Part shown: positions 1-8,788 of the stretch, one piece after another
How the letters are laid out: each line of letters opens with the position of its first letter
Position numbering within the stretch: position 1 is the first letter of the stretch
NCBI GenBank assembly: GCA_015490835.1
Contig: WFXA01000051.1
Coordinates: 1 to 35,462, forward strand
DNA: 35,462 bases
Source of the DNA: Flavobacteriaceae bacterium
GTDB lineage: Bacteria > Bacteroidota > Bacteroidia > Flavobacteriales > Flavobacteriaceae
Direction of reading: 5' to 3'
Notes under the pieces: model-generated
Told to the model about the DNA's origin: nothing
What the model saw: the letters and a program-made list of their open reading frames with translations, nothing else
The model's database searches: none
Translations under genes and position numbers: made by a program

Positions 1-72
1 TATTACGCTCTTGTGCACATCAATACCGCAACCTCTATCTATGACCTGATCAAATGTTATTTCTTTTTTCAT
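1..72 (-). CDS. IS110-family (DEDD) transposase, N-terminal 24 codons, truncated by window edge
   Basis: Reverse complement of 1-72 reads MKKEITFDQVIDRGCGIDVHKSVI. The RGCGIDVHK motif is typical of the IS110 DEDD_Tnp N-terminus. Not in ORF track because it runs off the edge. Confidence 0.85.
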   Translation of the reverse strand, partial: MKKEITFDQVIDRGCGIDVHKSVI

Positions 73-292
73 GACTCTGTATTTTGGTAAGTTGCAAAGA
101 TAATCATTCCCATGTGTGTTTAAAACCAATCATGGATGTTTCATCTGTTTAAAAATTTGTAATTGTTTGATTTTAAATGTAATTCCAAATTTTATAAACA
201 TCCGGAACCATTTCGTTTTCCCATAAACTTATTTTAATCATTCCCGGAAGGATATGCTTAAAAAAGTTTATGCTCATTTCATAACATTTAGT
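73..292 (-). mobile_element. Noncoding region upstream of the IS110 transposase; candidate element left end with structured RNA (bridge RNA-like)
   Basis: Lies between the transposase start codon and the glmM stop. Contains inverted repeats 222-237/258-272 and 134-141/196-203, with 152-159/186-193 nested in the second. Exact element boundary cannot be set. Confidence 0.45.
95..102 (-). promoter_or_regulatory. Bacteroidota -7 box (TAnnTTTG) upstream of the IS110 transposase
   Basis: Minus strand TATCTTTG, 22 nt upstream of the ATG. Confidence 0.4.
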
Positions 293-1681
293 TTACAAAC
301 CGGCAAGTTGCTTTATTTCATCAATAAATCTGTCGGCTATTTTATCGGCTTCTTCTTGTGTTTCGGCTTCGGTATAAATTCTAATTATGGGTTCGGTATT
401 CGATTTTCTTAAATGCACCCAAAATGTTGGGAAATCTATTTTTACGCCATCAATTGTGCTGATTTTTTCAGATTGGTATTTTAGTTCTATTTGTTTTAAA
501 ATTGAATCTACATCTAATTGGGGTGTAAGCTTAATTTTCTTTTTACTCATAAAATAAGACGGATAGCGTTTTCTTAAACCACTTACCGGTATTCGCTCTT
601 GTGCCAAATAACTTAAAAATAAAGCAATTCCCACCAAACTATCTCTTCCGTAATGCAGTTTAGGATAAATAATTCCGCCGTTTCCTTCGCCACCAATTAC
701 AGCATTTACTTCTTTCATTTTTTCTACTACGTTTACTTCGCCAACTGCCGATGCGTAGTAGGTTCCGCCGTATTTTTCGGTAATGTCTCTCAAGGCACGA
801 GAAGAGGATAAATTAGAAACGGTGTTTCCCGGTGTGTTTTGTAAAACGTAGTCGGCTACGGCTACTAACGTATATTCTTCGCCAAACATGGTTCCGTTTT
901 CATCTACAAAAGCCAATCTATCTACATCGGGATCTACTACAATTCCGAAATCGGAATGGCTACTAACCACTTTTTTCATTAAGTCGCCTAAATGTTCTTT
1001 AAGTGGTTCCGGGTTGTGCGGAAACTCGCCATTTGGTGTGCAAAATAATTTTACGGGTTCTACGCCCAATGCTTCAAGCAATAACGGAACAGCAATTCCG
1101 CCTGTAGAATTTACGGCATCTACCGCAACTTTAAATCCGGCTTTTTTTATTGCAGAAACTGTTACCAAATCCAGTTGTAAGATTTCTTCAATGTGCAAAT
1201 CTATATAGGCTTCATTTTTGGTGATGGTTCCTAAATCGTCAATTTCACTAAAAATCATAGCATCACTATTGGCGATGGTAAGGATTTGTTTGCCTGCTTG
1301 AGCATTTAAAAATTCACCTTTATGATTTAAGAGTTTTAGAGCGTTCCATTGTTTTGGGTTGTGACTTGCCGTAAGAATAATTCCGCCATCTGCGTGTTCC
1401 ATAGTTACAGCCATTTCTACGGTTGGTGTGGTAGATAATCCAACATCTACAACATGAATTCCCATACCTACAAGCGTGTTCATTACCAATTGCTGAATCA
1501 TTTCGCCCGAAATTCGTGCATCTCTACCTATTACAACTTTGTAATTTTGTTTGTTGCGTTGTTGTTGTATCCAAGTTCCATAAGCCGCTGCGTATTTTAC
1601 AGCATCGATAGGAGTGAGGTTGTCTCCTTCTTTTCCACCAATGGTTCCTCGTATTCCGGAAATAGATTTAATTAATGTCAT
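293..1681 (-). CDS. glmM: Phosphoglucosamine mutase / phosphohexomutase
   Basis: 462 aa; SISGIRGTIGG start, TASHNPKQWNALK active-site serine loop, DPDVDRL metal loop, GGEGNGG, C-terminal RKSNTEPIIRIY. Confidence 0.9.
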   Translation of the reverse strand: MTLIKSISGIRGTIGGKEGDNLTPIDAVKYAAAYGTWIQQQRNKQNYKVVIGRDARISGEMIQQLVMNTLVGMGIHVVDVGLSTTPTVEMAVTMEHADGGIILTASHNPKQWNALKLLNHKGEFLNAQAGKQILTIANSDAMIFSEIDDLGTITKNEAYIDLHIEEILQLDLVTVSAIKKAGFKVAVDAVNSTGGIAVPLLLEALGVEPVKLFCTPNGEFPHNPEPLKEHLGDLMKKVVSSHSDFGIVVDPDVDRLAFVDENGTMFGEEYTLVAVADYVLQNTPGNTVSNLSSSRALRDITEKYGGTYYASAVGEVNVVEKMKEVNAVIGGEGNGGIIYPKLHYGRDSLVGIALFLSYLAQERIPVSGLRKRYPSYFMSKKKIKLTPQLDVDSILKQIELKYQSEKISTIDGVKIDFPTFWVHLRKSNTEPIIRIYTEAETQEEADKIADRFIDEIKQLAGL

Positions 1682-1732
1682 AAAAAAAATTTGTACAAAG
1701 ATAAAAGGAATTATAGTATTAAGTAGTACAAA

Positions 1733-1984
1733 TTGGTTACTAACAAAAAAATTAGTTTTAAGCTTAACTTAGGAATGATTCAAGCCGACAAGTATTTTGA
1801 GTCGTTTTTTGAATGTTTTGATATTATTGCAGAAAGACCTTATTCTTTTAAATCGGTTGAATATGTAAGAAAAGATTATAGGCGTTGTGTTTGTGAAGTT
1901 GATAGCATCTACTTTAGGGTTAATAAAAATAGTATTGAGATAATGGCAATTGTTGGAAGACAAGATTTGAAAAACATATTATAA
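1733..1984 (+). pseudogene. Degenerate RelE/ParE-type toxin remnant
   Basis: Frame reads YKLVTNKK...IQADKYFESFFECFDIIAERPYSFKSVEYVRKDYRRCVCEVDSIYFRVNKNSIEIMAIVGRQDLKNIL. This matches the ParE/RelE layout (QADKYY ... YRR ... SI.YR ... IEI..I..R.DLKN). There is no ATG start, the N-terminal helix segment appears shortened, and no antitoxin gene is adjacent. Confidence 0.6.
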
Positions 1985-2029
1985 TCTGAAAAAGTAACAT
2001 CTTTTATGAAGTAAAATGTGTTGCTAAAT

Positions 2030-2770
2030 CTAATTCCATCTATATTTATTTATATCGTTTTTACGCCAGTACCAAGCCATTATAAAGCCAAACAAAGCAC
2101 CTCCAATATGTGCCCAGTGCGCTATTCCCATTGGGGATCCCGAAATTCCGAAAAATAAATCCATTAAAATTAATCCCGGTATAAAATATTTTGCTTTAAC
2201 AGGAACCGGAAAAAAGATAAGCATTAACTCGGCATTGGGGAACATCATCCCAAAGGCAACTAAAATACCGTAAATTGCTCCCGAGGCTCCTACGGCAGGT
2301 GTATTATAGGCTTGAAAAAACTGTTGGGATAAGTCACTCCCTATTTCAGGGATGTTTCTATAAGAGCCTTCTTGAAGTGTTTCGTTTAATAAGTCCCAAA
2401 TTTGATTAGGCGGATATCCCAATGCGGTAAGGGCATCAAAACCTTGATGAAATTGGTAGTAATTGTAAAGGGTATGAATAAGTGCAGCTCCCAATCCGGC
2501 AGAAAAATAAAAAAACAAAAATTTATTTCGTCCCCAACGCATTTCTAAAGGCGAACCAAACGCCCACAATGCATACATATTAAACAGTATATGCATAAAT
2601 CCGCCGTGCATAAACATATGCGTAATGGGTTGCCAAACCTGAAAGTTTGGACTTTCAAAATAATAAAGCGAAAACAACTTATAAGCGGTTTCTCCCAGTA
2701 TTTGTGAACCTATAAAAAAGATTACATTTATAATTATGAGTGTTTTTACTGTATCTGTGATTCGTCCCAT
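2030..2770 (-). CDS. Rhomboid-family intramembrane serine protease
   Basis: HMFMHGGFMHILFNMYALWAFG, GASGAIYGILVAFG (catalytic Ser), AHWAHIGGALFGF (catalytic His). Confidence 0.9.
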   Translation of the reverse strand: MGRITDTVKTLIIINVIFFIGSQILGETAYKLFSLYYFESPNFQVWQPITHMFMHGGFMHILFNMYALWAFGSPLEMRWGRNKFLFFYFSAGLGAALIHTLYNYYQFHQGFDALTALGYPPNQIWDLLNETLQEGSYRNIPEIGSDLSQQFFQAYNTPAVGASGAIYGILVAFGMMFPNAELMLIFFPVPVKAKYFIPGLILMDLFFGISGSPMGIAHWAHIGGALFGFIMAWYWRKNDINKYRWN

Positions 2771-2773
2771 AGT

Positions 2774-4603
2774 TTAAAATTTTGCATCTATTTCTTTTGC
2801 TTCAATTGTAACCAGAACCTTGTGATTGTTAGGGCAAACCGTAGGTTCTTTACATGCAAATAGTTGGTGGATAATGTGTTCTTGTTCTTGCGTGCTTAAT
2901 GATGTACCTGTTTTAATAGCCAAGCTTTTTGCAAGTGATTTTGCCAAAATGTCGTTTACGCTAAAACTTGTTTCGGGAACTTCGTTTTGAAGGTCGGATA
3001 TAAGCCGGTTTAAGACGTTAGCAATATTTTCGGAAGGAATTCCGGATGGGATTCCTGAAATTTCGGCTGTTTCTTCTTCTAAAACATTAAATAAAAAGCC
3101 GGCTTTTTCAAGCGGTTCTTTAACGGATTGAAGCGTCACTATTTCGGATTTTGAAAAATCCATAACCAACGGAAACAACAATTGCTGACTTACACCATCC
3201 TCAATAGTCATATTTTTTAAAAATTCTTCGTATAAAATTCGTTGGTGTGCTAAGTTTTGATGAATGAGCATCATTCCGTTTTTAATGGCACTTACAATGT
3301 ATTTATTTTGAAGTTGAAATGTGTTTTTACCTGAAGATTCGGTTTGTTGGTTATCAAAAAAACTTCCGGTTACTTCTTCGCTTTCAAATTCAATTTCGGA
3401 AACAGGCGTGTTTTTTAATCCCACATACATAGCTTCCCAAGCAGGATTTTTTTCTTTTTTGAAATAGGATTTTTTGTTTGCGTTTGAAGTATCTTCACGA
3501 AACGGATTAAACGTTCTATCTACGTCAATTGTAGGGGCTACCGGAGTTTTTTTTTGGTATTCGTAAGGCGTTTCAAAACCCGAATCTTTTTCAAAATCTA
3601 AAACGGGAGCAATACTAAATTGCCCAAGGCTGTGTTTTATGGTTGCACGAAGCATAGCATAAATGGCGTGCTCGTTTTCAAACTTAATTTCGGTTTTGGT
3701 GGGATGAATATTAATATCTATAGATTGTGGGTTAAGTTCTAAAAATAAAAAATATCCGGGATGTGTTCTGTCTTTTATTAATCCTTCAAAAGCCGAAAGA
3801 ACAGCATGGTGCAGGTATCCGTTTTTTATAAATCGGTTGTTTACAAAAAAGAATTGTTCGCCCCTACTTTTTTTTGCAAATTCGGGTTTTAAGACAAAAC
3901 CGGTAACTTTAACAATATCGGTTTCTTCGGTAACAGGTACTAATTTGGCGTTTGTTTTACTTCCAAAAACACCAACAATACGTTGTCTTAAATTACTAGC
4001 CGGAAGATTAAAAACAGGGCTTCCGTTGTTAAGCATGATAAAACTTATTTGAGGATGTGCCAATGCCACGCGATGAAATTCATCTACGATATGACGCATT
4101 TCTACAGTATTGCTTTTTAAAAAATTGCGCCGCGCAGGAATGTTATAAAACAAATTTTTAACGGTAATAATAGTTCCCTTTTGTGTTACCGTTGCTTCTT
4201 GCGATGTTACTTTACTTCCTTCAATAATAAGCTGCGTACCAATTTCGGCGTCTTGGGTTTTTGTTTTAAGTGTTACGTGTGCAATGGCGGCAATAGAAGC
4301 CAAAGCCTCGCCTCTAAATCCTTTTGTGTGAAGATTAAAAAGATCTTTTGCTGTTTTAATTTTTGAGGTTGCATGTCGTTCAAAACTCAATCGAGCATCT
4401 GTTGTGCTCATTCCTATTCCGTCGTCTATTACTTGTATAAGTGTTTTTCCGGCATCTTTTACTACTAGTTTTATCTGGGTTGCTTTTGCATCTATGGCAT
4501 TTTCCAAAAGCTCTTTTACAACCGAAGCAGGTCGTTGTACAACTTCGCCGGCAGCTATTTGATTTGCAACATGATCGGGTAATAATTGAATAATGTCCGG
4601 CAT
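2774..4603 (-). CDS. mutL: DNA mismatch repair protein MutL
   Basis: 609 aa; IAAGEVVQRPASVVKELLENAIDA, DDGIGM, ATSKI, GFRGEALASI. Confidence 0.95.
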   Translation of the reverse strand: MPDIIQLLPDHVANQIAAGEVVQRPASVVKELLENAIDAKATQIKLVVKDAGKTLIQVIDDGIGMSTTDARLSFERHATSKIKTAKDLFNLHTKGFRGEALASIAAIAHVTLKTKTQDAEIGTQLIIEGSKVTSQEATVTQKGTIITVKNLFYNIPARRNFLKSNTVEMRHIVDEFHRVALAHPQISFIMLNNGSPVFNLPASNLRQRIVGVFGSKTNAKLVPVTEETDIVKVTGFVLKPEFAKKSRGEQFFFVNNRFIKNGYLHHAVLSAFEGLIKDRTHPGYFLFLELNPQSIDINIHPTKTEIKFENEHAIYAMLRATIKHSLGQFSIAPVLDFEKDSGFETPYEYQKKTPVAPTIDVDRTFNPFREDTSNANKKSYFKKEKNPAWEAMYVGLKNTPVSEIEFESEEVTGSFFDNQQTESSGKNTFQLQNKYIVSAIKNGMMLIHQNLAHQRILYEEFLKNMTIEDGVSQQLLFPLVMDFSKSEIVTLQSVKEPLEKAGFLFNVLEEETAEISGIPSGIPSENIANVLNRLISDLQNEVPETSFSVNDILAKSLAKSLAIKTGTSLSTQEQEHIIHQLFACKEPTVCPNNHKVLVTIEAKEIDAKF

Positions 4604-4606
4604 AAA

Positions 4607-4894
4607 TTAATTTGAAAAAAATATCGATAAATCAAAATCAATAATAAATAAAAACAGCACAATCAAAATCGCAATGATGATTAAGATACGTTTTGTGACA
4701 ATTTTTTCGTTAGGGGTTCGTAAATCGTGCCAAGCTTCATGAAACCTAGCTTTTAAACCTTTGTTTTCTCCCACGGTGCTTCTAAATTTATCAAAGGTAT
4801 GTTCAATTTGAAAAGGACTTCCCCCTCCTTCATGTTTATAATAACGAGGTTCGTAGTTAAATTTTTTGTTTTTCCGTGTTTTTAGTAGTCCCAT
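4607..4894 (-). CDS. Conserved small protein with C-terminal TM helix
   Basis: 95 aa; basic N-terminus, single hydrophobic C-terminal segment (ILIIIAILIVLFLFII). Confidence 0.6.
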   Translation of the reverse strand: MGLLKTRKNKKFNYEPRYYKHEGGGSPFQIEHTFDKFRSTVGENKGLKARFHEAWHDLRTPNEKIVTKRILIIIAILIVLFLFIIDFDLSIFFSN

Positions 4895-4996
4895 AATATT
4901 TCAATTTCAAAGGTATGTAAAATCAAATACAATGCCGTAATTGTACTATGAAATTTTGTCAAAAAACAATAACTGTAAGAAAAGAAAGACGACTAC

Positions 4997-5323
4997 TTAC
5001 CCTAGCAACCCATTTAACCCGGGAATGTTAGGTATCCCTTCTTTTGCAACGGTAGCCAGCTCGGTTTCTTGAATCTGGGTGGCATTTGCAATTGCTTTAT
5101 TTAGGGTAACAATTAAGTAATCTTCCAGTTGTTCTTTATCGGTTAGTAAGCGATCATCAATTGTAATCGATTTAATTTCTCTATTGGCAGTGAGTTGTAT
5201 TGTTACTAAATTATCAGCACTTTTCTCTTCAATAAAGACGGTGTTTAGTCGCTCTTTTGTTTGCTTTACTTTTTCTTGGGTTTCTTTTAACTTACCCATC
5301 ATTCCCATTAAATCTCCAAACAT
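4997..5323 (-). CDS. YbaB/EbfC nucleoid-associated protein
   Basis: 108 aa; [26 protein letters not shown] start and later [16 protein letters not shown]. Confidence 0.85.
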   Translation of the reverse strand: MFGDLMGMMGKLKETQEKVKQTKERLNTVFIEEKSADNLVTIQLTANREIKSITIDDRLLTDKEQLEDYLIVTLNKAIANATQIQETELATVAKEGIPNIPGLNGLLG

Positions 5324-5391
5324 AATTTTACTGTTTTAAGTTATTTCAGCAAATTTAGTATTTTGCTAAAGAATAAATCAATCTTTTTATA

Positions 5392-7536
5392 ATGAAATTT
5401 TTTACCACCATTACAATCCTTTCAGTTATTTTTGCATCCTCTTGTAAAAAAAACAATTCTAATATAAACACTTTACAACAAATGAAATTGAGCCCCCCAA
5501 TAGCAGATAAAATACCTAAGCACCTTGAAAAACACGGCGATGTGAGAATCGATAATTATTATTGGTTGCGGGACAGAGACAACGAAGAAGTAATAGATTA
5601 TCTGGAACGTGAGAATAATTATTACGACATAATTACGCAACATACAGACACGTTCAAGAAAGATTTGTTTCAAGAAATGAAAAGTAGGATTAAAGAAGAT
5701 GATGAGTCGGTGCCTTATAAATTGAACGGTTATTTTTACATTACACGTTACGAAAAAGGAAAAGATTACCCTATATACACCCGTAAAAAAGGAAGCCTTG
5801 ATGCTCCTGAAGAATTATTATTTGATGTAAATAAAATGGCAGCGGGGCACTCGTATTACCAATTAAGAGGGTTGAGTGTGAGTCCTAATAATAAACTCGT
5901 TGCTTTTGGAGTAGATACGGTTAGCCGAAGAAAATACACGATCTACATTAAAAACTTAGAGACCGGAAAGATTTTAAAAGAAAGTATTCCGGTAACTACA
6001 GGAAGTGCCACTTGGGCAAATGATAACAAAACACTTTTTTATACCCGAAAGGATGAAAAAACACTTCGTGCAGATAAAATTTACAAGCACACTTTAGGAT
6101 CCAATCCTGAAAAAGACCCGCTTATTTATCACGAAAAGGATGAGACTTTTGGCACGTTTGTATATAAAACCAAATCAAAAAAATATTTAGTTATTGGTTC
6201 GCATAGTACTTTAACAACCGAATACAGAATACTTCCGGCAAACAATCCCAATGGCAAATTTAAAGTTTTTCAGCCAAGAGAAAGAGGGTTGGAATACAAT
6301 ATCTCACATTTTGGTGATGCTTTTTATGTGTTAACAAATAAAGATAAAGCGACCAACTTTAAGTTGATGAAAACTTCCGAAACCAAAACAAAGAAGGAAA
6401 ACTGGAAAGAAGTAATTCCGCACAGAGAAGATGTTTTGCTAGAAGGGATTGAGATTTTTAAAGATTTTATGGTTGTAAGCGAAAGGCAAAACGGATTAAA
6501 CAAAATACACATTCGCCGATGGGATGGAAGTAATGAATATTATTTACCCTTCTCTAGCGAAACCTATACCGCTTATCCTTCACATAACTCTGAATTTGAT
6601 ACGAATGTATTGCGATATAGATACAACTCGTTAACTACTCCGGCTTCGGTAATTGATTTTAACATGGATACTCAAGAAAAAACCGTTTTAAAGGAAACCG
6701 AAGTATTGGGAGGTAAATTTGATAAATCTAATTACGAAGAAAAACGCATCTGGGCAACCGGAAGAGATGGAACAAAAATTCCGGTGTCATTAGTGTACCG
6801 AAAAGGAATAAAATTAGACGGAACAAACCCGTTGTTACAATACGGTTACGGTTCTTACGGCAACACGATAGACCCATATTTTTCAAGTGTGCGGTTGAGT
6901 TTGTTAGACAGAGGATTTATCTTTGCCATTGCACATATAAGAGGAGGAGAGTATTTAGGGCGGCAATGGTATGAAAACGGAAAACTATTAAAAAAGAAGA
7001 ATACATTTTATGATTTTATAGATGTTTCAAAACATTTAATTAAAGAAAATTATACTTCACCGGAGCATTTATACGCAATGGGAGGCTCTGCCGGAGGACT
7101 GTTGATGGGAGCCGTTGCAAATATGTCTCCTGAACTGTATCATGGTATCGTTGCTACCGTACCTTTTGTAGATGTTGTTACCACAATGCTTGACGATAGT
7201 ATTCCGTTAACAACCGGTGAATATGACGAATGGGGAAATCCTAACGAAAAAGAATATTATTTTTATATAAAATCCTATTCGCCTTATGATAATATCGAAG
7301 CGAAGATTTACCCGAATATGCTGGTTACTACAGGACTACACGATTCGCAAGTGCAGTATTGGGAACCTGCAAAATGGGTAGCAAAACTTAGAGAACTAAA
7401 AAAAGACAATAATTTATTACTTCTTCATATTAATATGGAAGCAGGACACGGTGGTGCTTCAGGAAGATTTGAAGCCTTAAAGGAGGTAGCTAGAGATTAT
7501 GCTTTTTTATTGGATTTGGAAGGAAAAACCGAGTAG
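5392..7536 (+). CDS. S9 family prolyl oligopeptidase (oligopeptidase B-like), predicted lipoprotein
   Basis: 714 aa; lipobox-like FASSC, YGYGSYGNTIDPYFS, GGSAGGLLMG catalytic Ser, C-terminal GHGG. Confidence 0.9.
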   Translation: MKFFTTITILSVIFASSCKKNNSNINTLQQMKLSPPIADKIPKHLEKHGDVRIDNYYWLRDRDNEEVIDYLERENNYYDIITQHTDTFKKDLFQEMKSRIKEDDESVPYKLNGYFYITRYEKGKDYPIYTRKKGSLDAPEELLFDVNKMAAGHSYYQLRGLSVSPNNKLVAFGVDTVSRRKYTIYIKNLETGKILKESIPVTTGSATWANDNKTLFYTRKDEKTLRADKIYKHTLGSNPEKDPLIYHEKDETFGTFVYKTKSKKYLVIGSHSTLTTEYRILPANNPNGKFKVFQPRERGLEYNISHFGDAFYVLTNKDKATNFKLMKTSETKTKKENWKEVIPHREDVLLEGIEIFKDFMVVSERQNGLNKIHIRRWDGSNEYYLPFSSETYTAYPSHNSEFDTNVLRYRYNSLTTPASVIDFNMDTQEKTVLKETEVLGGKFDKSNYEEKRIWATGRDGTKIPVSLVYRKGIKLDGTNPLLQYGYGSYGNTIDPYFSSVRLSLLDRGFIFAIAHIRGGEYLGRQWYENGKLLKKKNTFYDFIDVSKHLIKENYTSPEHLYAMGGSAGGLLMGAVANMSPELYHGIVATVPFVDVVTTMLDDSIPLTTGEYDEWGNPNEKEYYFYIKSYSPYDNIEAKIYPNMLVTTGLHDSQVQYWEPAKWVAKLRELKKDNNLLLLHINMEAGHGGASGRFEALKEVARDYAFLLDLEGKTE

Positions 7537-7552
7537 TTTAAATTTTTTACCG

Positions 7553-7560
7553 TAAATTTG
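7553..7560 (+). promoter_or_regulatory. Putative -7 box TAAATTTG upstream of the cysteine-synthase-like gene
   Basis: Matches TAnnTTTG; about 54 nt upstream of ATG 7615. Confidence 0.35.
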
Positions 7561-7614
7561 TGCAGATTTTTAAATCGAAATAAAAAGCTTTTCGATTAAA
7601 TAAAACATCTTTTT

Positions 7615-8652
7615 ATGAAAGGAGAATTACAAGCCTGCAACAATGTGTTAGAGCTTATAGGCAATACACCTCTAATTAAGCTTAATAACATCACTTCCAA
7701 CTTAAAGGGTACATTTTTAGCAAAAGTAGAAGGATTTAACCCCGGACACTCCACCAAAGACAGAATCGCACTTTACATCATTGAACAAGCTGAAAAAAAA
7801 GGAATATTGAATCCTGGTGATACCATTATTGAAACCACCAGTGGAAATACCGGATTTAGCTTAGCAATGGTTAGTATTATTAAAGGATACAAGTGCATAT
7901 TGGCGGTAAGTAGCAAATCGTCTAAAGACAAGATAGATATGCTTACTACAATGGGAGCTACGGTATATGTTTGTCCGGCTCACGTACCTGCAGATGACCC
8001 AAGATCTTATTATGAAGTTGCAAAACGACTTCATAAAGAAATACCCGGCTCTATCTATATCAATCAATATTTTAACGAACTGAATATAGATGCTCATTAT
8101 CTGTCTACCGGACAGGAGATTTGGAAACAAACCGGAGGAAAAATTACGCATTTGATTGCATGTAGCGGTACCGGAGGAACTATTTCCGGAATTGCCCGTT
8201 ACCTTAAAGAAAAAAAACCGAAAGTACAAGTTATAGGAATAGACGCTTATGGATCTGTATTAAAAAAATACCACGAAACCCGTGAGTTTGATGAGTCTGA
8301 AATTTATCCGTACCGAATTGAAGGACTAGGAAAAAACCTTATTCCTACGGCAACAGATTTTGATCATATAGACCGTTTTATTAAAGTAACCGATGAGAAT
8401 AGTGCCCATACTGCTCGTGAGTTAGCAAAAACAGAAGGTTTATTTGTGGGTTATACCAGCGGAGCCGCAATGCAAGGAATAAAACAACTGGCAGAAGAAG
8501 GAATTTTTAATGAAAACAGTATTGTAGTTGTTATTTTCCCCGATCACGGTTCCCGTTATATGAGTAAGATTTACAGTGACTGTTGGATGAAACAACAAGG
8601 ATTCTTAGATGCTGTAAACGTGGAATCTGCTGAAATTGAGTATATTAAATAA
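7615..8652 (+). CDS. PLP-dependent cysteine synthase-family enzyme (possible cysteate synthase)
   Basis: 345 aa; [22 protein letters not shown] (PLP lysine), [19 protein letters not shown]. Family assignment is firm; substrate is inference. Confidence 0.85.
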   Translation: MKGELQACNNVLELIGNTPLIKLNNITSNLKGTFLAKVEGFNPGHSTKDRIALYIIEQAEKKGILNPGDTIIETTSGNTGFSLAMVSIIKGYKCILAVSSKSSKDKIDMLTTMGATVYVCPAHVPADDPRSYYEVAKRLHKEIPGSIYINQYFNELNIDAHYLSTGQEIWKQTGGKITHLIACSGTGGTISGIARYLKEKKPKVQVIGIDAYGSVLKKYHETREFDESEIYPYRIEGLGKNLIPTATDFDHIDRFIKVTDENSAHTARELAKTEGLFVGYTSGAAMQGIKQLAEEGIFNENSIVVVIFPDHGSRYMSKIYSDCWMKQQGFLDAVNVESAEIEYIK

Positions 8653-8672
8653 TAAACTGAATAATAAATTTT

Positions 8673-8711
8673 AAAACCGCTGTAGAAATTAACTTTTACA
8701 GCGGTTTTTTT
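8673..8711 (+). terminator. Rho-independent terminator
   Basis: AAAACCGCTGTA / TACAGCGGTTTT, 12-bp stem followed by T-run. Confidence 0.85.
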
Positions 8712-8758
8712 GTTGACAATAATTTTTTAGAATAAACTATGAGTTTCAATTATTTAGT

Positions 8759-8766
8759 TAATTTTG
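8759..8766 (+). promoter_or_regulatory. Putative -7 box TAATTTTG
   Basis: Matches TAnnTTTG; 22 nt upstream of ATG 8789. Confidence 0.4.
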
Positions 8767-8788
8767 CACCGAAACAACACAAACAATA

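Noticed and set aside
888-1208. 106-aa + strand ORF antisense to glmM
   Set aside because: Fully inside a confidently assigned gene on the other strand; low-complexity translation typical of antisense frames.
4607-4894. Riboflavin synthase beta subunit (a name sometimes attached to small proteins next to mutL in this group)
   Set aside because: The 95-aa sequence is basic with a single TM helix and shows no lumazine synthase features.
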